From Hyphomicrobiales bacterium (GTDB lineage: Bacteria; Pseudomonadota; Alphaproteobacteria; Rhizobiales; Rhizobiaceae), in NCBI GenBank assembly GCA_900471925.1, contig UCGV01000001.1:588808-652807 (forward strand): a DNA stretch of 64,000 nucleotides. The letters run 5' to 3'. This document shows positions 37,273 to 47,106 of this stretch, one piece after another. The notes under the pieces were generated by a model that ran no database searches, was not told where the DNA came from, and was given only the letters and a program-made list of their open reading frames with translations. Position numbers and translations under genes: made by a program. How positions within the stretch are numbered: position 1 is the first letter of the stretch; each line of letters opens with the position of its first letter.

Positions 37273-39642
37273 CTAGCGTCGCCCGCGCGGCGGCCTCGTT
37301 CCGGCCATCTTGCGAGCGCGGTTTGCATCGCGCCGTCCCGCCTTGTGGAAGGAACGCACCGCCGTCGGCATCTGGCGTCCTTCGCTCAGCATCTCGAAAC
37401 GCAGTGCGCCCGCAAGCGGGATCGCCTCTGCCAGCCGCACCGTCACATTGTCGCCAAGACGATAGCCGAGACTCGTCTTTTCGCCGGTGAGCGCCTGATG
37501 CGCCTCGTCATAGATGAAGTAATCGGTGCCGAGCGTAGATATAGGTATGAAACCATCAGCGCCATAGTCCGGCAGCATGATAAACAGGCCGGATTTGGTG
37601 ACGCCGGAAACGCGCCCCTCGAACTCCTGGCCGACGCGGCCGGCAAGGTGATGGGCAATCAGCCGGTCCACCGTCTCGCGCTCCGCTGCCATCGCACGGC
37701 GCTCGAAGGTGGAGATTTCGGCGGCGATATCGTCGAGTGTCGCTTCCTCGTCCGGCGTGATCCCGCCTTCGCCGAAGCCAAGCGAACCGACGAGCGCGCG
37801 ATGCACGATAAGGTCGGCATAGCGGCGGATCGGTGAGGTGAAGTGCGCATACTTCATCAGGTTCAGGCCGAAGTGTCCGATATTTTCCGGACTGTAAATC
37901 GCCTGGCTTTGCGAACGCAGCACCATCTCGTTGACCATCGTCTGGTGCGGCGTGCCGTCGGCCTTGGCGAGAATGCCGTTGAAATTATTGGCGCGCATAT
38001 TGCCACCCTTGGCCAGCGAGATGCCGAGTGTGGCCAGGAATTCGCGTAGCACCTCCTGCTTGGCAAGCGTTGGGCCGTCGTGGATGCGGTAGATCAGCGG
38101 TTGACGCTTTTTCTCCAATGTCTCGGCCGCGGCGACATTCGCCTGGATCATCATTTCTTCGATCAGCTTGTGCGCGTCGAGACGCGGCGGCACGAAGACC
38201 CGGTCGACGGTGCCGTCGGGCTTCAGCAGGATCTTGCGCTCGGGCATGTCGAGTTCGAGCGGCTGGCGCCGTTCGCGGCCACGCTTCATCGTCTCGTAGG
38301 CGTGCCATAGCGGCTTCAGGATCGGCTCCAGCATCGGTCCGGTCTTGTCGTCGGGCTTGCCGTCGATCGCCGCCTGCGCCTGCTGGTAGGACAGCTTGGC
38401 CGCACTCTTCATCATGATGCGGTGGAAGGTATGGCCGATCTTGCGGCCCTCCTTCGAAAAGACCATGCGCACAGCAAGGGCAGGGCGGTCCACACCCTCC
38501 TTCAGCGAGCAGAGATCGTTGGAGATGCGTTCCGGCAGCATCGGCACGACGCGATCGGGAAAATAGACCGAGTTGCCACGCTTCAGTGCCTCGCGATCGA
38601 GCGGCGAGTTCGGCCGCACATACCAGGAGACGTCGGCGATCGCGACGGTCACAATGACGCCGCCTGCATTGTCCTCGGACGGATCATCCTCGGCATAGAC
38701 GGCGTCGTCATGGTCCTTCGCATCCGCGGGGTCGATGGTAATCAGCGGCAGATCGCGCCAGTCTTCCCGATGCGACATGGTGGCAGGCTTGGCGTCATCC
38801 GCTTCGGCGACGACAGCCGGCGGGAAGACATGCGGTATGCCATGAGCATGGATGGCAATCATCGAGATCGCCTTTTCCGAGCCGACGGAACCGACGACCG
38901 AAAGAACCTTGGCGCGCGGCAGACCAAACCGGCCGAGACGGGCAATTTCCACCTCGACGAGATCACCGTCCTTGGCATCACCCTTATATTCAGGGTCGAT
39001 CACCATTTCCTCGCCGCGCCGTTCGATAGGCAGCAGGCGTCCGGCTCCACCGGGTGCATCCTTGAAGACACCCATGCTGGCGCCGCGCCGCTTGTCGATC
39101 ACCTTGATGATGCGAGCCGTATAGGCCGGGCCGCCGCGATCGACGGCAGGGAATATCTTTGCGAGGATGCGGTCGCCGAGGCCGGCGACCGGCGACTTGC
39201 CCTTGCCCTGGCGGCCGGCCGGCGATTGCTGTCGGATGGCGACGGCCGGCGCCACTCCCTGATCTTCAGGCCATTCCGCCGGGCGGCCGATCAGTTCGCC
39301 GTCCTTGTCACGCGTGGTGATGTCGAGCACTGTCACGGGCGGCAAGGCACCCGGACGGATCAGCGACTTGCGCGTCTTCTGCAGCATGCCTTCCTGCTCC
39401 AGCTCCTGCAGCATGTGCTTGAGTTCGACACGGTTGTCGCCCTTCAGCCCGAAGGCTTTCGCGATTTCGCGCTTCGAGGCTTTCTGGGGATGATCGGCGA
39501 TGAAACGCAGAATGACTTCGCGCGACGGCAGGGCGCCATGCACGATGTTCAATGGCTCGGGCGCAGCGTCCTTGCCCGCGCGGCCGATCTTTCCCGGGCG
39601 CTTGCCCATGGTTCTCGCAGTCTCGCGCGGTTCTCTTGCCAC
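37273..39642 (-). CDS. rnr: ribonuclease R
   Basis: This RNB-family 3'-5' exoribonuclease of 789 residues degrades structured RNA. An N-terminal winged-helix-like region is followed by cold-shock OB domains, and then the RNB catalytic core with its acidic cluster in ITIDPADAKDHDDAVY (near residue 310). An S1 domain follows near the C-terminus (FEGRVSGVTKSGLFIMLPDYGADGFIPIS). A basic, Arg-rich tail ends the protein. The start is GTG 39642, two bases from the topA stop; ATG 39609 is an alternative, shorter by 11 residues. It is the third gene in the topA-rnr-DUF983 run. Confidence 0.95.
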   Translation of the reverse strand: MAREPRETARTMGKRPGKIGRAGKDAAPEPLNIVHGALPSREVILRFIADHPQKASKREIAKAFGLKGDNRVELKHMLQELEQEGMLQKTRKSLIRPGALPPVTVLDITTRDKDGELIGRPAEWPEDQGVAPAVAIRQQSPAGRQGKGKSPVAGLGDRILAKIFPAVDRGGPAYTARIIKVIDKRRGASMGVFKDAPGGAGRLLPIERRGEEMVIDPEYKGDAKDGDLVEVEIARLGRFGLPRAKVLSVVGSVGSEKAISMIAIHAHGIPHVFPPAVVAEADDAKPATMSHREDWRDLPLITIDPADAKDHDDAVYAEDDPSEDNAGGVIVTVAIADVSWYVRPNSPLDREALKRGNSVYFPDRVVPMLPERISNDLCSLKEGVDRPALAVRMVFSKEGRKIGHTFHRIMMKSAAKLSYQQAQAAIDGKPDDKTGPMLEPILKPLWHAYETMKRGRERRQPLELDMPERKILLKPDGTVDRVFVPPRLDAHKLIEEMMIQANVAAAETLEKKRQPLIYRIHDGPTLAKQEVLREFLATLGISLAKGGNMRANNFNGILAKADGTPHQTMVNEMVLRSQSQAIYSPENIGHFGLNLMKYAHFTSPIRRYADLIVHRALVGSLGFGEGGITPDEEATLDDIAAEISTFERRAMAAERETVDRLIAHHLAGRVGQEFEGRVSGVTKSGLFIMLPDYGADGFIPISTLGTDYFIYDEAHQALTGEKTSLGYRLGDNVTVRLAEAIPLAGALRFEMLSEGRQMPTAVRSFHKAGRRDANRARKMAGTRPPRGRR

Positions 39643-39644
39643 TC

Positions 39645-42314
39645 TCAGCTCTTTTTCGTTTTCGCCGGCGCCGTCGCCTTGCTCGTCTTCGGCTTGGCGG
39701 CGGTCTTGGTCGTCTTGGCTTCTGCGGCTGCCGCTTTCGGCTTTGCTGCAGCTTTCGGCTTGGCCGCAGCCTTCGCCTTGCCCGCGGGAGCCTTGCCGGC
39801 CTTTTCCACGATCAGCGCCAGGGCTTCCTCGACGGTAATGGCCTGGGGATCCTTGCCCTTCGGCAGTGTCGCATTGACCTTGCCCCAGTTGACATAGGGG
39901 CCATAACGGCCGTCGCGGACGGTGATTGCACCGCCGTCAGGATGATCGCCGAGCTCCTTCAGCGCTGCCGGCGTCCCGCGGCCTCCGCCCGGCGCCTTGG
40001 CCTGCTTTTCGGCAATCAGCGTCACCGCACGATTGAGACCGACCGAGAACACGTCCTCGATGCTTTCCAGATTGGCATAGGTGCCGTCATGCAGCAGGAA
40101 CGGCCCGTAGCGGCCGAGACCGGAAGAGATCATCTTGCCGGATTCCGGGTGCTTGCCGATATCGCGCGGCAGCGAGATCAGTGCCATCGCTTTTTCGTAA
40201 TCGATATCTTCAGGCTTCCAGCCCTTCGGGAGCGAGGAGCGTTTCGCTTCCTTGCCGTCGCCACGCTGGATATAGGGCCCGAAACGGCCCGAGCGCAGCG
40301 TCAGTTCCTCACCGGTGGTCGGGTCGGTGCCGAGGTTCTTCGGCTCGTTCAGTGCAGCCCCATCGGCATCGCCGCCATTCTCGGAGGAGAGTTGGCGGGT
40401 GTAATTGCACTCCGGATAATTGGAGCAGCCGACGAAGGCGCCGTACTTGCCGAGTTTCAGCGACAGGTTGCCGGTACCGCACACCTGGCAGATGCGCGGA
40501 TCGCCTCCGTCCTCACGCTTTGGGAAGACCAGCGGCGCAAGTGCTTCGTTGAGCGAGTCCAGAACGTTGGTGACGCGCAGTTCCTTGGTGTCTTCGATCT
40601 GGGAGAAGAAGTCTTTCCAGAAATCACGGAGCACCTGCTTCCAGTTGAGTTCGCCGGCCGAAATCCGGTCGAGCTTCTCTTCGAGGTCGGCCGTGAAGTC
40701 GTATTCGACGTACTTCGTGAAGAAGCTCTCGAGGAAGGCCGTCACGAGACGGCCCTTCGCCTGCGGGATCAGCTTGCGCTTGTCGATCGTCACATAGTCG
40801 CGGTCGCGCAATGTCGCGAGCGTCGCGGCATAGGTGGACGGTCGGCCGATGCCGAGCTCTTCCATCTTCTTGATAAGGGAGGCTTCCGAGTAACGCGGCG
40901 GCGGTTCGGTGAAATGCTGCGTCGAGTTGATCTTCTGCTTGGCGAGGTTCTCGCGCGCATTGATCTCCGGCAGGCGGCCATCCTCGTCGTCGGCGTCATC
41001 GCTCTGCTCGCCGTCTTCCTTCTGATCGGTATAAGCGGCAATGAAGCCGTCGAAGCGGATGACGGAGCCGACGGCGCGCAGACCGGCCTTCTGGCCATTA
41101 TTGTCGGCAATGATCTCAGCCGTCGTGCGCTCGATTTCGGCCGATGCCATCTGGCTGGCGATACCGCGCTTCCAGATCAGGTCGTAGAGACGGATCTGGT
41201 CGGCATCGAGGAATTTGCGAACACGATCCGGCGAACGGTTGAAATCGGTCGGACGGATCGCCTCATGCGCTTCCTGAGCGTTCTTCGCCTTGGTGGAATA
41301 GAAGCGCGCCTTTTCCGGCAGGTAGCGTGCGCCGAACTGATCGCCGATGGCGCTGCGTGCGGCATCGATCGCTTCCGGCGCCATCTGCACGCCATCCGTA
41401 CGCATATAGGTGATGAGGCCGACGGTCTCGCCGCCGATATCGAAGCCTTCATAAAGCTTCTGGGCGATCTGCATGGTGCGCGAGGCCGAGAAGCCGAGCT
41501 TGGAGGAGGCGGCCTGCTGCAGCGTGGAGGTGGTAAAGGGCGGTGCCGGGTTGCGCTTGACTGGCTTTGCCTCGACGCTTTCCACGACATAACTTGCGCC
41601 TTCGAGCAGCGCCTTCAGTTTGCCGGCTTCTTCGCCATTGCCGATCGAGCGCGGCTGCAGTCGTTTGCCGTCGGCCGCAACCAGCCTTGCCTCGAACTCG
41701 TCGCCGCGCGGCGTCTTCAGGAGCGCCGAAAGATTCCAGTATTCTTCGGAGATGAAGCGCTCGATCTCCGATTCACGATCACAGACGAGGCGCAGCGCGA
41801 CCGACTGCACGCGACCAGCCGAACGCGCGCCGGGCAGCTTGCGCCAGAGAACCGGCGAAAGATTGAAGCCGACGAGGTAATCGAGAGCGCGGCGTGCCAG
41901 ATAGGCATCGACCAGCGGCACGTCGATATCGCGTGGATCGGCCATTGCGTCGAGCACGGCCTTCTTCGTGATGGCATTGAAGACGACGCGTTTGACCGGC
42001 TTGCCGTTGATGACGCGCTTCTTGTTCAGAAGGTCGAGCACATGCCAGGAAATTGCCTCACCTTCGCGATCGGGGTCGGTTGCGAGGAACAGGGCATCGG
42101 AGGATTTTACCGCATCGGCAATATCCTTCATGCGCTTGGTTGAAGCGCCATCAACCTCCCAGAGCATTTCGAAATCCTGATCCGGAAGAACTGATCCATC
42201 CTTAGCAGGCAGATCGCGCACATGGCCGAAAGAGGCGAGCACTTTGTATCCAGGACCCAGATACTTGTTGATCGTCTTGGCCTTGGCAGGCGATTCCACC
42301 ACTACAACATTCAT
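39645..42314 (-). CDS. topA: DNA topoisomerase I
   Basis: This type IA topoisomerase of 889 residues relaxes negative supercoils. The TOPRIM acidic motif is in LATDPDREGEAISWH near residue 80, and the catalytic tyrosine is in GLITYMRTDGV near residue 304. Zinc-finger-like cysteines appear in CQVCGTGNLSL...CSNYPECNY near residue 608. The last ~60 residues are a repetitive Lys/Ala tail (PKAAAKPKAAA), probably DNA-binding and disordered. The ATG at 42314 gives the conserved start MNVVVVESPAKAKTINKYLG. Confidence 0.97.
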   Translation of the reverse strand: MNVVVVESPAKAKTINKYLGPGYKVLASFGHVRDLPAKDGSVLPDQDFEMLWEVDGASTKRMKDIADAVKSSDALFLATDPDREGEAISWHVLDLLNKKRVINGKPVKRVVFNAITKKAVLDAMADPRDIDVPLVDAYLARRALDYLVGFNLSPVLWRKLPGARSAGRVQSVALRLVCDRESEIERFISEEYWNLSALLKTPRGDEFEARLVAADGKRLQPRSIGNGEEAGKLKALLEGASYVVESVEAKPVKRNPAPPFTTSTLQQAASSKLGFSASRTMQIAQKLYEGFDIGGETVGLITYMRTDGVQMAPEAIDAARSAIGDQFGARYLPEKARFYSTKAKNAQEAHEAIRPTDFNRSPDRVRKFLDADQIRLYDLIWKRGIASQMASAEIERTTAEIIADNNGQKAGLRAVGSVIRFDGFIAAYTDQKEDGEQSDDADDEDGRLPEINARENLAKQKINSTQHFTEPPPRYSEASLIKKMEELGIGRPSTYAATLATLRDRDYVTIDKRKLIPQAKGRLVTAFLESFFTKYVEYDFTADLEEKLDRISAGELNWKQVLRDFWKDFFSQIEDTKELRVTNVLDSLNEALAPLVFPKREDGGDPRICQVCGTGNLSLKLGKYGAFVGCSNYPECNYTRQLSSENGGDADGAALNEPKNLGTDPTTGEELTLRSGRFGPYIQRGDGKEAKRSSLPKGWKPEDIDYEKAMALISLPRDIGKHPESGKMISSGLGRYGPFLLHDGTYANLESIEDVFSVGLNRAVTLIAEKQAKAPGGGRGTPAALKELGDHPDGGAITVRDGRYGPYVNWGKVNATLPKGKDPQAITVEEALALIVEKAGKAPAGKAKAAAKPKAAAKPKAAAAEAKTTKTAAKPKTSKATAPAKTKKS

Positions 42315-42570
42315 GATGATTCTCTAAAAAGTGTGCCGATCCGGCGAAGAAGCAGGCGTTACCCGCACTGCAACATGAATACCGGCTCTCCGACATGGAC
42401 AGGGAATCTGCTCTGGTCAAGAGGTTTGCTTCAATTTTACCTGTTTGCACCGCATCGCAACCATTGCGAGATTATATGGTTACTGCAATTTAAGATGATT
42501 GCGCTATCGTTTTTGAAGTGCGGTTCGGGCTTCTGGTAAAGCAGCCTTCTGCGATTTCACAGAGATAAAT
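42315..42570. other. intergenic region between topA and the 68-residue gene
   Basis: These are 256 bases between divergent genes (topA minus, small gene plus). No gene or clear terminator is visible; it presumably holds both promoters. A short AT-rich stretch lies near 42420-42520. Confidence 0.4.
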
Positions 42571-42777
42571 ATGGCGCCCAAGGTTGCAAAAAAAGACATC
42601 GACCGCTCCGCTTCACTGGAAAACATCGCTTTCGTCAGGCAGATGCTCGGTGAGCTACACCAGGTCGCGGAACGTGAAAACGCGGAAATGCTCTGCTATC
42701 TCATTGAAATGGCCTATGTCGAAGCCGGAGACCTGCAGTCGCGCATGCGCGTCCGCTCAGTCGGTCATGGAAATTGA
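42571..42777 (+). CDS. conserved small protein of unknown function
   Basis: This is a soluble, helical 68-residue protein with the central block LENIAFVRQMLGELHQVAERENAEMLCYLIEMAYVEAGDL, which I recognise as conserved in small rhizobial hypothetical proteins. It is preceded by ACAGAGATAA and starts at ATG 42571. It is the only plus-strand gene in this part and overlaps the dprA stop (42757) by 21 bases, in convergent orientation. The function is not known to me. Confidence 0.72.
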   Translation: MAPKVAKKDIDRSASLENIAFVRQMLGELHQVAERENAEMLCYLIEMAYVEAGDLQSRMRVRSVGHGN

Positions 42778-43905
42778 AACCAGCCCGCCGGCATGGCGGT
42801 GCAGTCGCCCGGCCATATCCAGTTCCAGGAGAACGAGATAGACGGCCGAAGCCGACAGGCCGGTATGGCGGATGATGTCGTCGACTTCGACGGGTGTCGG
42901 GCCAAGTGCATCGATGATCAGAGTGCGATCGTTCTCGCCTGGCGGATGCGATAACGTGTTGCTCTCGTGCTTCGGTTCTTCCGCTACGGGCAAAGAGAAG
43001 AGATCGGGCCCGGAGAGCGGCGCGAGGGCTTCCACGACATCTTCGGGCGCGGTGACGATCATCGCCCCGTCCTTCAGAAGCCCGTTGGTGCCCTGACAGC
43101 GAGGATCAAGCGGGGAGCCGGGCACGGCAAAGACCAGCCGGCCGAATTCACCCGCCAGTCGTGCGGAGATCAGCGATCCCGAACGCAGCGCCGCCTCCAC
43201 GACCACGAGGCCGAGGGAGATACCCGATATCAGCCGGTTGCGGCGCGGGAAGTCGCGGGCACGAGGCTCCCAGCCGAATGGCATTTCGCTGACTGCGAGC
43301 CCGTTACCGTTCCAGATCTCCTCGAGCAGTCCGACATTTTCAGGCGGATAGGGGCGGTCGAGCCCTCCGGCCAGAGCGGCAATGGTTCCGGTCGCAAGGC
43401 TTGCCCGATGCGCGGCGGTGTCGATACCGCGAGCAAGGCCGGAGACGACGGTATATCCGGCCCTGCCGCAGTCTCGGGCAATCATCGCCGCGAATTTTGC
43501 ACCGCTGATCGAAGCGTTGCGCGAACCCACGATGCCGACGGCGGGCCTGCTTGCTGCCGAAAGATCGCCCTTGACCGCGAGCAACGGCGGCGCGCCGTCG
43601 ATCTGTCGTAGGGCCTGAGGGTATTCGGGCTCACCGATGCCGACAAAGCGGGCGCCGAAACGCTGTGCCGCTTCCAGTTCCCGATGCGCTTCGGCTTCGG
43701 TCGCGATGCGGATCGAGCGCGGCGCACCGCCGCGTGCCGAAAGCTCCGGCAGCATCGCAAGTGCGGTTTCCGCCGAGCCGAAATGATTGATGAGGTCGCG
43801 AAAGGTCGACGGGCCGACATTGTCGGAGCGGATCAGCCGCAGCCAGGCGATCTTTTGCCTTTCCGTCAGCGCAATTCCCTTTGGTCTTGCGCTGAGTGTG
43901 TCCAT
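42757..43905 (-). CDS. dprA: DNA-processing protein DprA
   Basis: This 382-residue DprA/Smf protein binds incoming single-stranded DNA and loads RecA in natural transformation; it is also widespread in non-competent species. The Rossmann-type core has GIVGSRNASISGAKFA and GLARGIDTAAHRASL near residues 125 and 160, and FPRRNRLISGIS near residue 225. A C-terminal winged helix is visible (about 320-375, VEVDDIIRHTGLSASAVYLVLLELDMAGRLHRH). Its ATG overlaps the plsY stop by one base (TAATG), so it is coupled to plsY. Confidence 0.95.
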   Translation of the reverse strand: MDTLSARPKGIALTERQKIAWLRLIRSDNVGPSTFRDLINHFGSAETALAMLPELSARGGAPRSIRIATEAEAHRELEAAQRFGARFVGIGEPEYPQALRQIDGAPPLLAVKGDLSAASRPAVGIVGSRNASISGAKFAAMIARDCGRAGYTVVSGLARGIDTAAHRASLATGTIAALAGGLDRPYPPENVGLLEEIWNGNGLAVSEMPFGWEPRARDFPRRNRLISGISLGLVVVEAALRSGSLISARLAGEFGRLVFAVPGSPLDPRCQGTNGLLKDGAMIVTAPEDVVEALAPLSGPDLFSLPVAEEPKHESNTLSHPPGENDRTLIIDALGPTPVEVDDIIRHTGLSASAVYLVLLELDMAGRLHRHAGGLVSISMTD

Positions 43906-44525
43906 TACCCCTTAGCCCCGATCTTGCTTTCCGTCCCGCTGAGCAGCCGGGAGATATTGGCTTTGTGCTTCCAATAGGAAATGACAGTCATCATCGCCAT
44001 GATTGCCGCAACCTTTTCGTCGCCCAATATCCACAATGCAACCGGAATGACAAGCATCGCGATCAGTGCTGAAAGCGAGGAATAACGGGTCATAAACGCG
44101 GTGCCCAGCCATACGGCTGCAAAGAGGAGAACCATCAGCGGTGCAACGCCGAGAAGTGTACCGATGTACGTGGCGACACCCTTGCCGCCCTTGAAGCCGA
44201 TCCAGACCGGGAAGAGGTGGCCGATGAAGGCAAAGAAACCGGCGATAATGCCCGCTTCCTCACCCGCAAAATAGGCCATGATCCACGCAGCGGCAGCAGC
44301 TTTCAGCGCATCGAGCAGCAGCGTTGCGGCGGCGAGCTTCTTGTTGCCGGTGCGCAAGACGTTGGTCGCGCCGATATTGCCGGAGCCGATGCTGCGAACA
44401 TCGCCGAGGCCGGCGGCGCGCGTCAGGACGAGACCGAACGGGATGGAACCCAGAAGGTAGCCGACGACGACGGCAGCAAGCGCCAGAGGCAGCGTAATCT
44501 GCCAGGTGACAAGATCAGATATCAT
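43905..44525 (-). CDS. plsY: glycerol-3-phosphate acyltransferase PlsY
   Basis: This membrane enzyme acylates glycerol-3-phosphate using acyl-phosphate, the first step of phospholipid synthesis. It has 206 residues from ATG 44525; a longer frame to 44705 adds an unrelated N-terminus. The three cytoplasmic motifs are visible: GSIPFG near residue 27, [11 protein letters not shown] near residue 45, and [10 protein letters not shown] near residue 115. A GGGGAAC site precedes the ATG. It lies 53 bases after the dihydroorotase-like gene and overlaps dprA by one base. Confidence 0.95.
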   Translation of the reverse strand: MISDLVTWQITLPLALAAVVVGYLLGSIPFGLVLTRAAGLGDVRSIGSGNIGATNVLRTGNKKLAAATLLLDALKAAAAAWIMAYFAGEEAGIIAGFFAFIGHLFPVWIGFKGGKGVATYIGTLLGVAPLMVLLFAAVWLGTAFMTRYSSLSALIAMLVIPVALWILGDEKVAAIMAMMTVISYWKHKANISRLLSGTESKIGAKG

Positions 44526-44578
44526 TTTTGTTCCCCAAGTCTTTTGCCGAGAGAAGGCCCGCGACGGCGAGGCAACCC

Positions 44579-45871
44579 TCAGCCCTGCAATGCGTGAACC
44601 AGCTTGCCCCCGACATAGGTCGCGACGGCGCGTCCGCTGAAACGCGCATCCTCGAACGGCGTATTCTTTGAGCGCGACAGAAGCATGTCCTTGGCGACAA
44701 GCCAAGGTTCTTCGAGGTCGATCAGCGCGATATCGGCCTTGGCGCCGGGCTTCAGCGTTCCGGCATCGAGACCGAAGATCTGTGCCGGGCGCGTCGACAT
44801 CGCATCGATCAGGCGCATCAGGCTCACCTGCTCGCTGTGATAGAGCCGCAAGGCTGCTGCCAGCATCGTCTCAAGCCCCACCGCGCCGTCCTCGGCCTCG
44901 CCGAACGGCAGGCGCTTGGTATCGACATCCTGCGGATCATGCGAGGAAACGATAATGTCGATCGCACCCCTTGCCAGCGCATCCACCAGCGCCACCCGGT
45001 CGTCTTCCGAGCGTAGCGGCGGGTAAAGCTTGAAGAAGGTACGGTACTCGCCGATATCGTTTTCGTTCAGCGCCAGATTGTTGATCGACACGCCGCAGGT
45101 GACATTGGCGCCGCGCGTGCGGGCAAGCTCGATCGCCTGGACTGATTCCGGAACCGAGATCATCGCAGCATGGTAGTTGCCCCGCGTCAGCTGGGCGACG
45201 CGCAGGTCCCGCTCCAGCGGGATCAGTTCGGCTTCCTTCGGAATGCCCGAAAGGCCGAGCCAGCTCGCGAGCAAGCCCTCATGCATGACGCCATTGGCGC
45301 CGAGATATTTGTCGCGCGTGGCGCAGGAGATGACGGCGCCGAATTCGCGCGCATAGGTCATCACCCGACGTAATACCTGCGTATCCTGGATGCTCGAATC
45401 GGCGTCCGTGAAGGCAACAGCGCCCGCCTGCATCAACAGGCCGATCTCTGTCATCTCCTCGCCGCCAAGCCCCTTGGTGATAGCCGCTGCCGGATAGACG
45501 TTGACGACGGCCGTATCCCGCGCCGTCTTCTTGACGAATTCGACGAGCGCGATGTCGTCGATGACCGGATGCGTATCCGGCATCATGATGATGGAGGTCA
45601 CACCACCCGCTGCCGCAGCCTTGCTGGCGGAAGCGATGGTCTCGCGGTATTCACCGCCCGGTTCGCCGATATGGACGCGGGCATCGACGAGACCAGGTGT
45701 TGCGACGAGGCCGGTGCAGTCACGTACGCTTGCGCCTTCAGGTGCAGCCTGGCTCTGTGCATCCTTGCCAGCGGCGACGATCAGGCCATCCTTGACGATA
45801 ACAGCGCCGATTTCATCCAGGTTGCGGGAGGGGTCGATGATACGGACGTTCTTGAGGACGAGGTTGCTCAT
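44579..45871 (-). CDS. pyrC: dihydroorotase-like protein, probably non-catalytic
   Basis: This is a 430-residue homologue of class I dihydroorotase, usually annotated pyrC. The sequence shows loss of nearly all metal and substrate ligands. The first HxH is [10 protein letters not shown] (Arg for the first His). The later His motif (AHCED-type) reads ISCATRD. The CHVS-type motif reads HAAMIS. The PHH-type motif is VSINNL. The ATDHAPH-type motif is VSSHDPQ. The overall fold remains. It overlaps the pyrB stop by ATGA, the arrangement of pyrBC' in pseudomonads, where the inactive PyrC' is needed for aspartate transcarbamoylase assembly. I infer the same role here, with the active dihydroorotase encoded elsewhere. 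Confidence 0.85.
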   Translation of the reverse strand: MSNLVLKNVRIIDPSRNLDEIGAVIVKDGLIVAAGKDAQSQAAPEGASVRDCTGLVATPGLVDARVHIGEPGGEYRETIASASKAAAAGGVTSIIMMPDTHPVIDDIALVEFVKKTARDTAVVNVYPAAAITKGLGGEEMTEIGLLMQAGAVAFTDADSSIQDTQVLRRVMTYAREFGAVISCATRDKYLGANGVMHEGLLASWLGLSGIPKEAELIPLERDLRVAQLTRGNYHAAMISVPESVQAIELARTRGANVTCGVSINNLALNENDIGEYRTFFKLYPPLRSEDDRVALVDALARGAIDIIVSSHDPQDVDTKRLPFGEAEDGAVGLETMLAAALRLYHSEQVSLMRLIDAMSTRPAQIFGLDAGTLKPGAKADIALIDLEEPWLVAKDMLLSRSKNTPFEDARFSGRAVATYVGGKLVHALQG

Positions 45872-46824
45872 GCGCCCACTCCATCGGTGCGAGGACCCTG
45901 GTTCTGGGAAACAAGCAGGGCCTCCATGACGGCCATGCGCACGGCGACACCCATTTCCACCTGTTCGGCGATGACGCTCTGCGGGCCATCGGCAACCTCC
46001 GAAGCGATTTCCACGCCGCGGTTCATCGGTCCCGGATGCATGACAAGCGCATCTTCCTTCGCCGCCTTCAGCGTTTCCGCATCGAGGCCGTAGAAGTGAT
46101 AGTATTCGCGCACCGACGGCACGAAGGCGCCAGACATGCGCTCCCGCTGCAGCCGCAGCATCATCACCACATCGGCGTCCTTCAGCCCTTCCTTCATCGA
46201 GTGGAAGACCTCGACGCCCATATCGGCAATGCCGGCCGGCAGCAGCGTTGCCGGGGCGACGACGCGCACCCGCGCGCCCATTGCGTTTAAGAGAAGGATG
46301 TTGGAACGCGCCACACGCGAATGCAGGACATCACCACAAATCGCCACGATGATGCGCGAGAGCCGCCCCTTGGCGCGACGGATCGTCAGCGCGTCGAGCA
46401 GCGCCTGGGTCGGGTGCTCATGCTGGCCGTCGCCGGCATTGACGACGGAGCAGGAGACCTTTTGGGCGAGAAGTGCCGCAGCGCCTGCGCTGGAGTGACG
46501 GATGATCAGCACATCGGGCCGCATCGCGTTCAGCGTCATCGCCGTGTCGATCAGCGTCTCGCCCTTCTTTACCGAGGAATTGCCCACCGACATGTTCATC
46601 ACGTCGGCGCCGAGGCGCTTGCCGGCAAGTTCGAAGGAGGATTGCGTGCGCGTCGATGCCTCGAAAAAGAGATTGATCTGCGTCAGACCCCGAAGGGTCG
46701 ACGTCTTCTTTTCTCTTTGTCGGCTGATCTTGACGGCTTCGTCAGCCTTGTCGAGAAGATAGGTAATATCCTGCTCGGTGAGGCCCTTGATGCCAATGAG
46801 GTGGCGGTGGGGGAAAAAGACCAT
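45868..46824 (-). CDS. pyrB: aspartate carbamoyltransferase catalytic subunit
   Basis: This enzyme carries out the committed step of pyrimidine synthesis, making N-carbamoyl-aspartate from carbamoyl phosphate and aspartate. It has 318 residues from the ATG at 46824; a longer frame to 46881 adds an unlikely N-terminus. The carbamoyl-phosphate site STRTQSSFE lies near residue 55, and [12 protein letters not shown] lies near residue 140. The C-terminal aspartate domain has [10 protein letters not shown] and [11 protein letters not shown]. No regulatory pyrI is present nearby. The stop overlaps the start of the dihydroorotase-like gene by four bases (ATGA). A promoter-like TTGCCC-17-TATAGA lies upstream. 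Confidence 0.97.
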   Translation of the reverse strand: MVFFPHRHLIGIKGLTEQDITYLLDKADEAVKISRQREKKTSTLRGLTQINLFFEASTRTQSSFELAGKRLGADVMNMSVGNSSVKKGETLIDTAMTLNAMRPDVLIIRHSSAGAAALLAQKVSCSVVNAGDGQHEHPTQALLDALTIRRAKGRLSRIIVAICGDVLHSRVARSNILLLNAMGARVRVVAPATLLPAGIADMGVEVFHSMKEGLKDADVVMMLRLQRERMSGAFVPSVREYYHFYGLDAETLKAAKEDALVMHPGPMNRGVEIASEVADGPQSVIAEQVEMGVAVRMAVMEALLVSQNQGPRTDGVGA

Positions 46825-46852
46825 GACCCTGCCTCTTCTTGTCTTCGCGGGG

Positions 46853-46881
46853 TCTATAAAGAGTGTGGGGGGAAGGGGCAA
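46853..46881 (-). promoter_or_regulatory. promoter-like sequence of pyrB
   Basis: On the minus strand, TTGCCC and TATAGA are separated by exactly 17 bases. The predicted start of transcription is about 22 bases before the pyrB ATG, leaving a very short leader and no room for a PyrR-type attenuator. Confidence 0.5.
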
Positions 46882-46992
46882 GCTTGTGCTGTGAGCAAAT
46901 TCCTATGTCCCCATGCATTTTCCGTCGAATCCCGCTACTGCATGATTCGTTAAATCGGAATCGATTTAAGGATAAAATTATGCAGCAATTTA

Positions 46993-47042
46993 AAGTGCTA
47001 CCGCGTCCTTTGCGCGTCTGAAAGACCCGCGGCGCTGTAGAG
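46993..47042. repeat. rhizobial intergenic palindromic repeat
   Basis: GTGCTACCGCGTCC..., with the inverted partner ...GGCGCTGTAG and a central GCGCGTCTGAAAGAC..CGCG hairpin, is the pattern of an intergenic palindrome (RIME-like) that I recall in high copy number in rhizobial genomes. The flanking AATCGGAATCGATTTAA upstream is also typical. Copies elsewhere cannot be checked from this window. Confidence 0.55.
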
Positions 47043-47106
47043 CTGAAATCTGCGAATCACGAACTTCCGGTTTACCTTTGCCGGGCTCATGAAATAGAAG
47101 CGAACT

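Noticed and set aside
39552..42143. An 863-codon plus-strand open frame across topA
   Set aside because: Antisense of topA, which has all type IA motifs on the minus strand.
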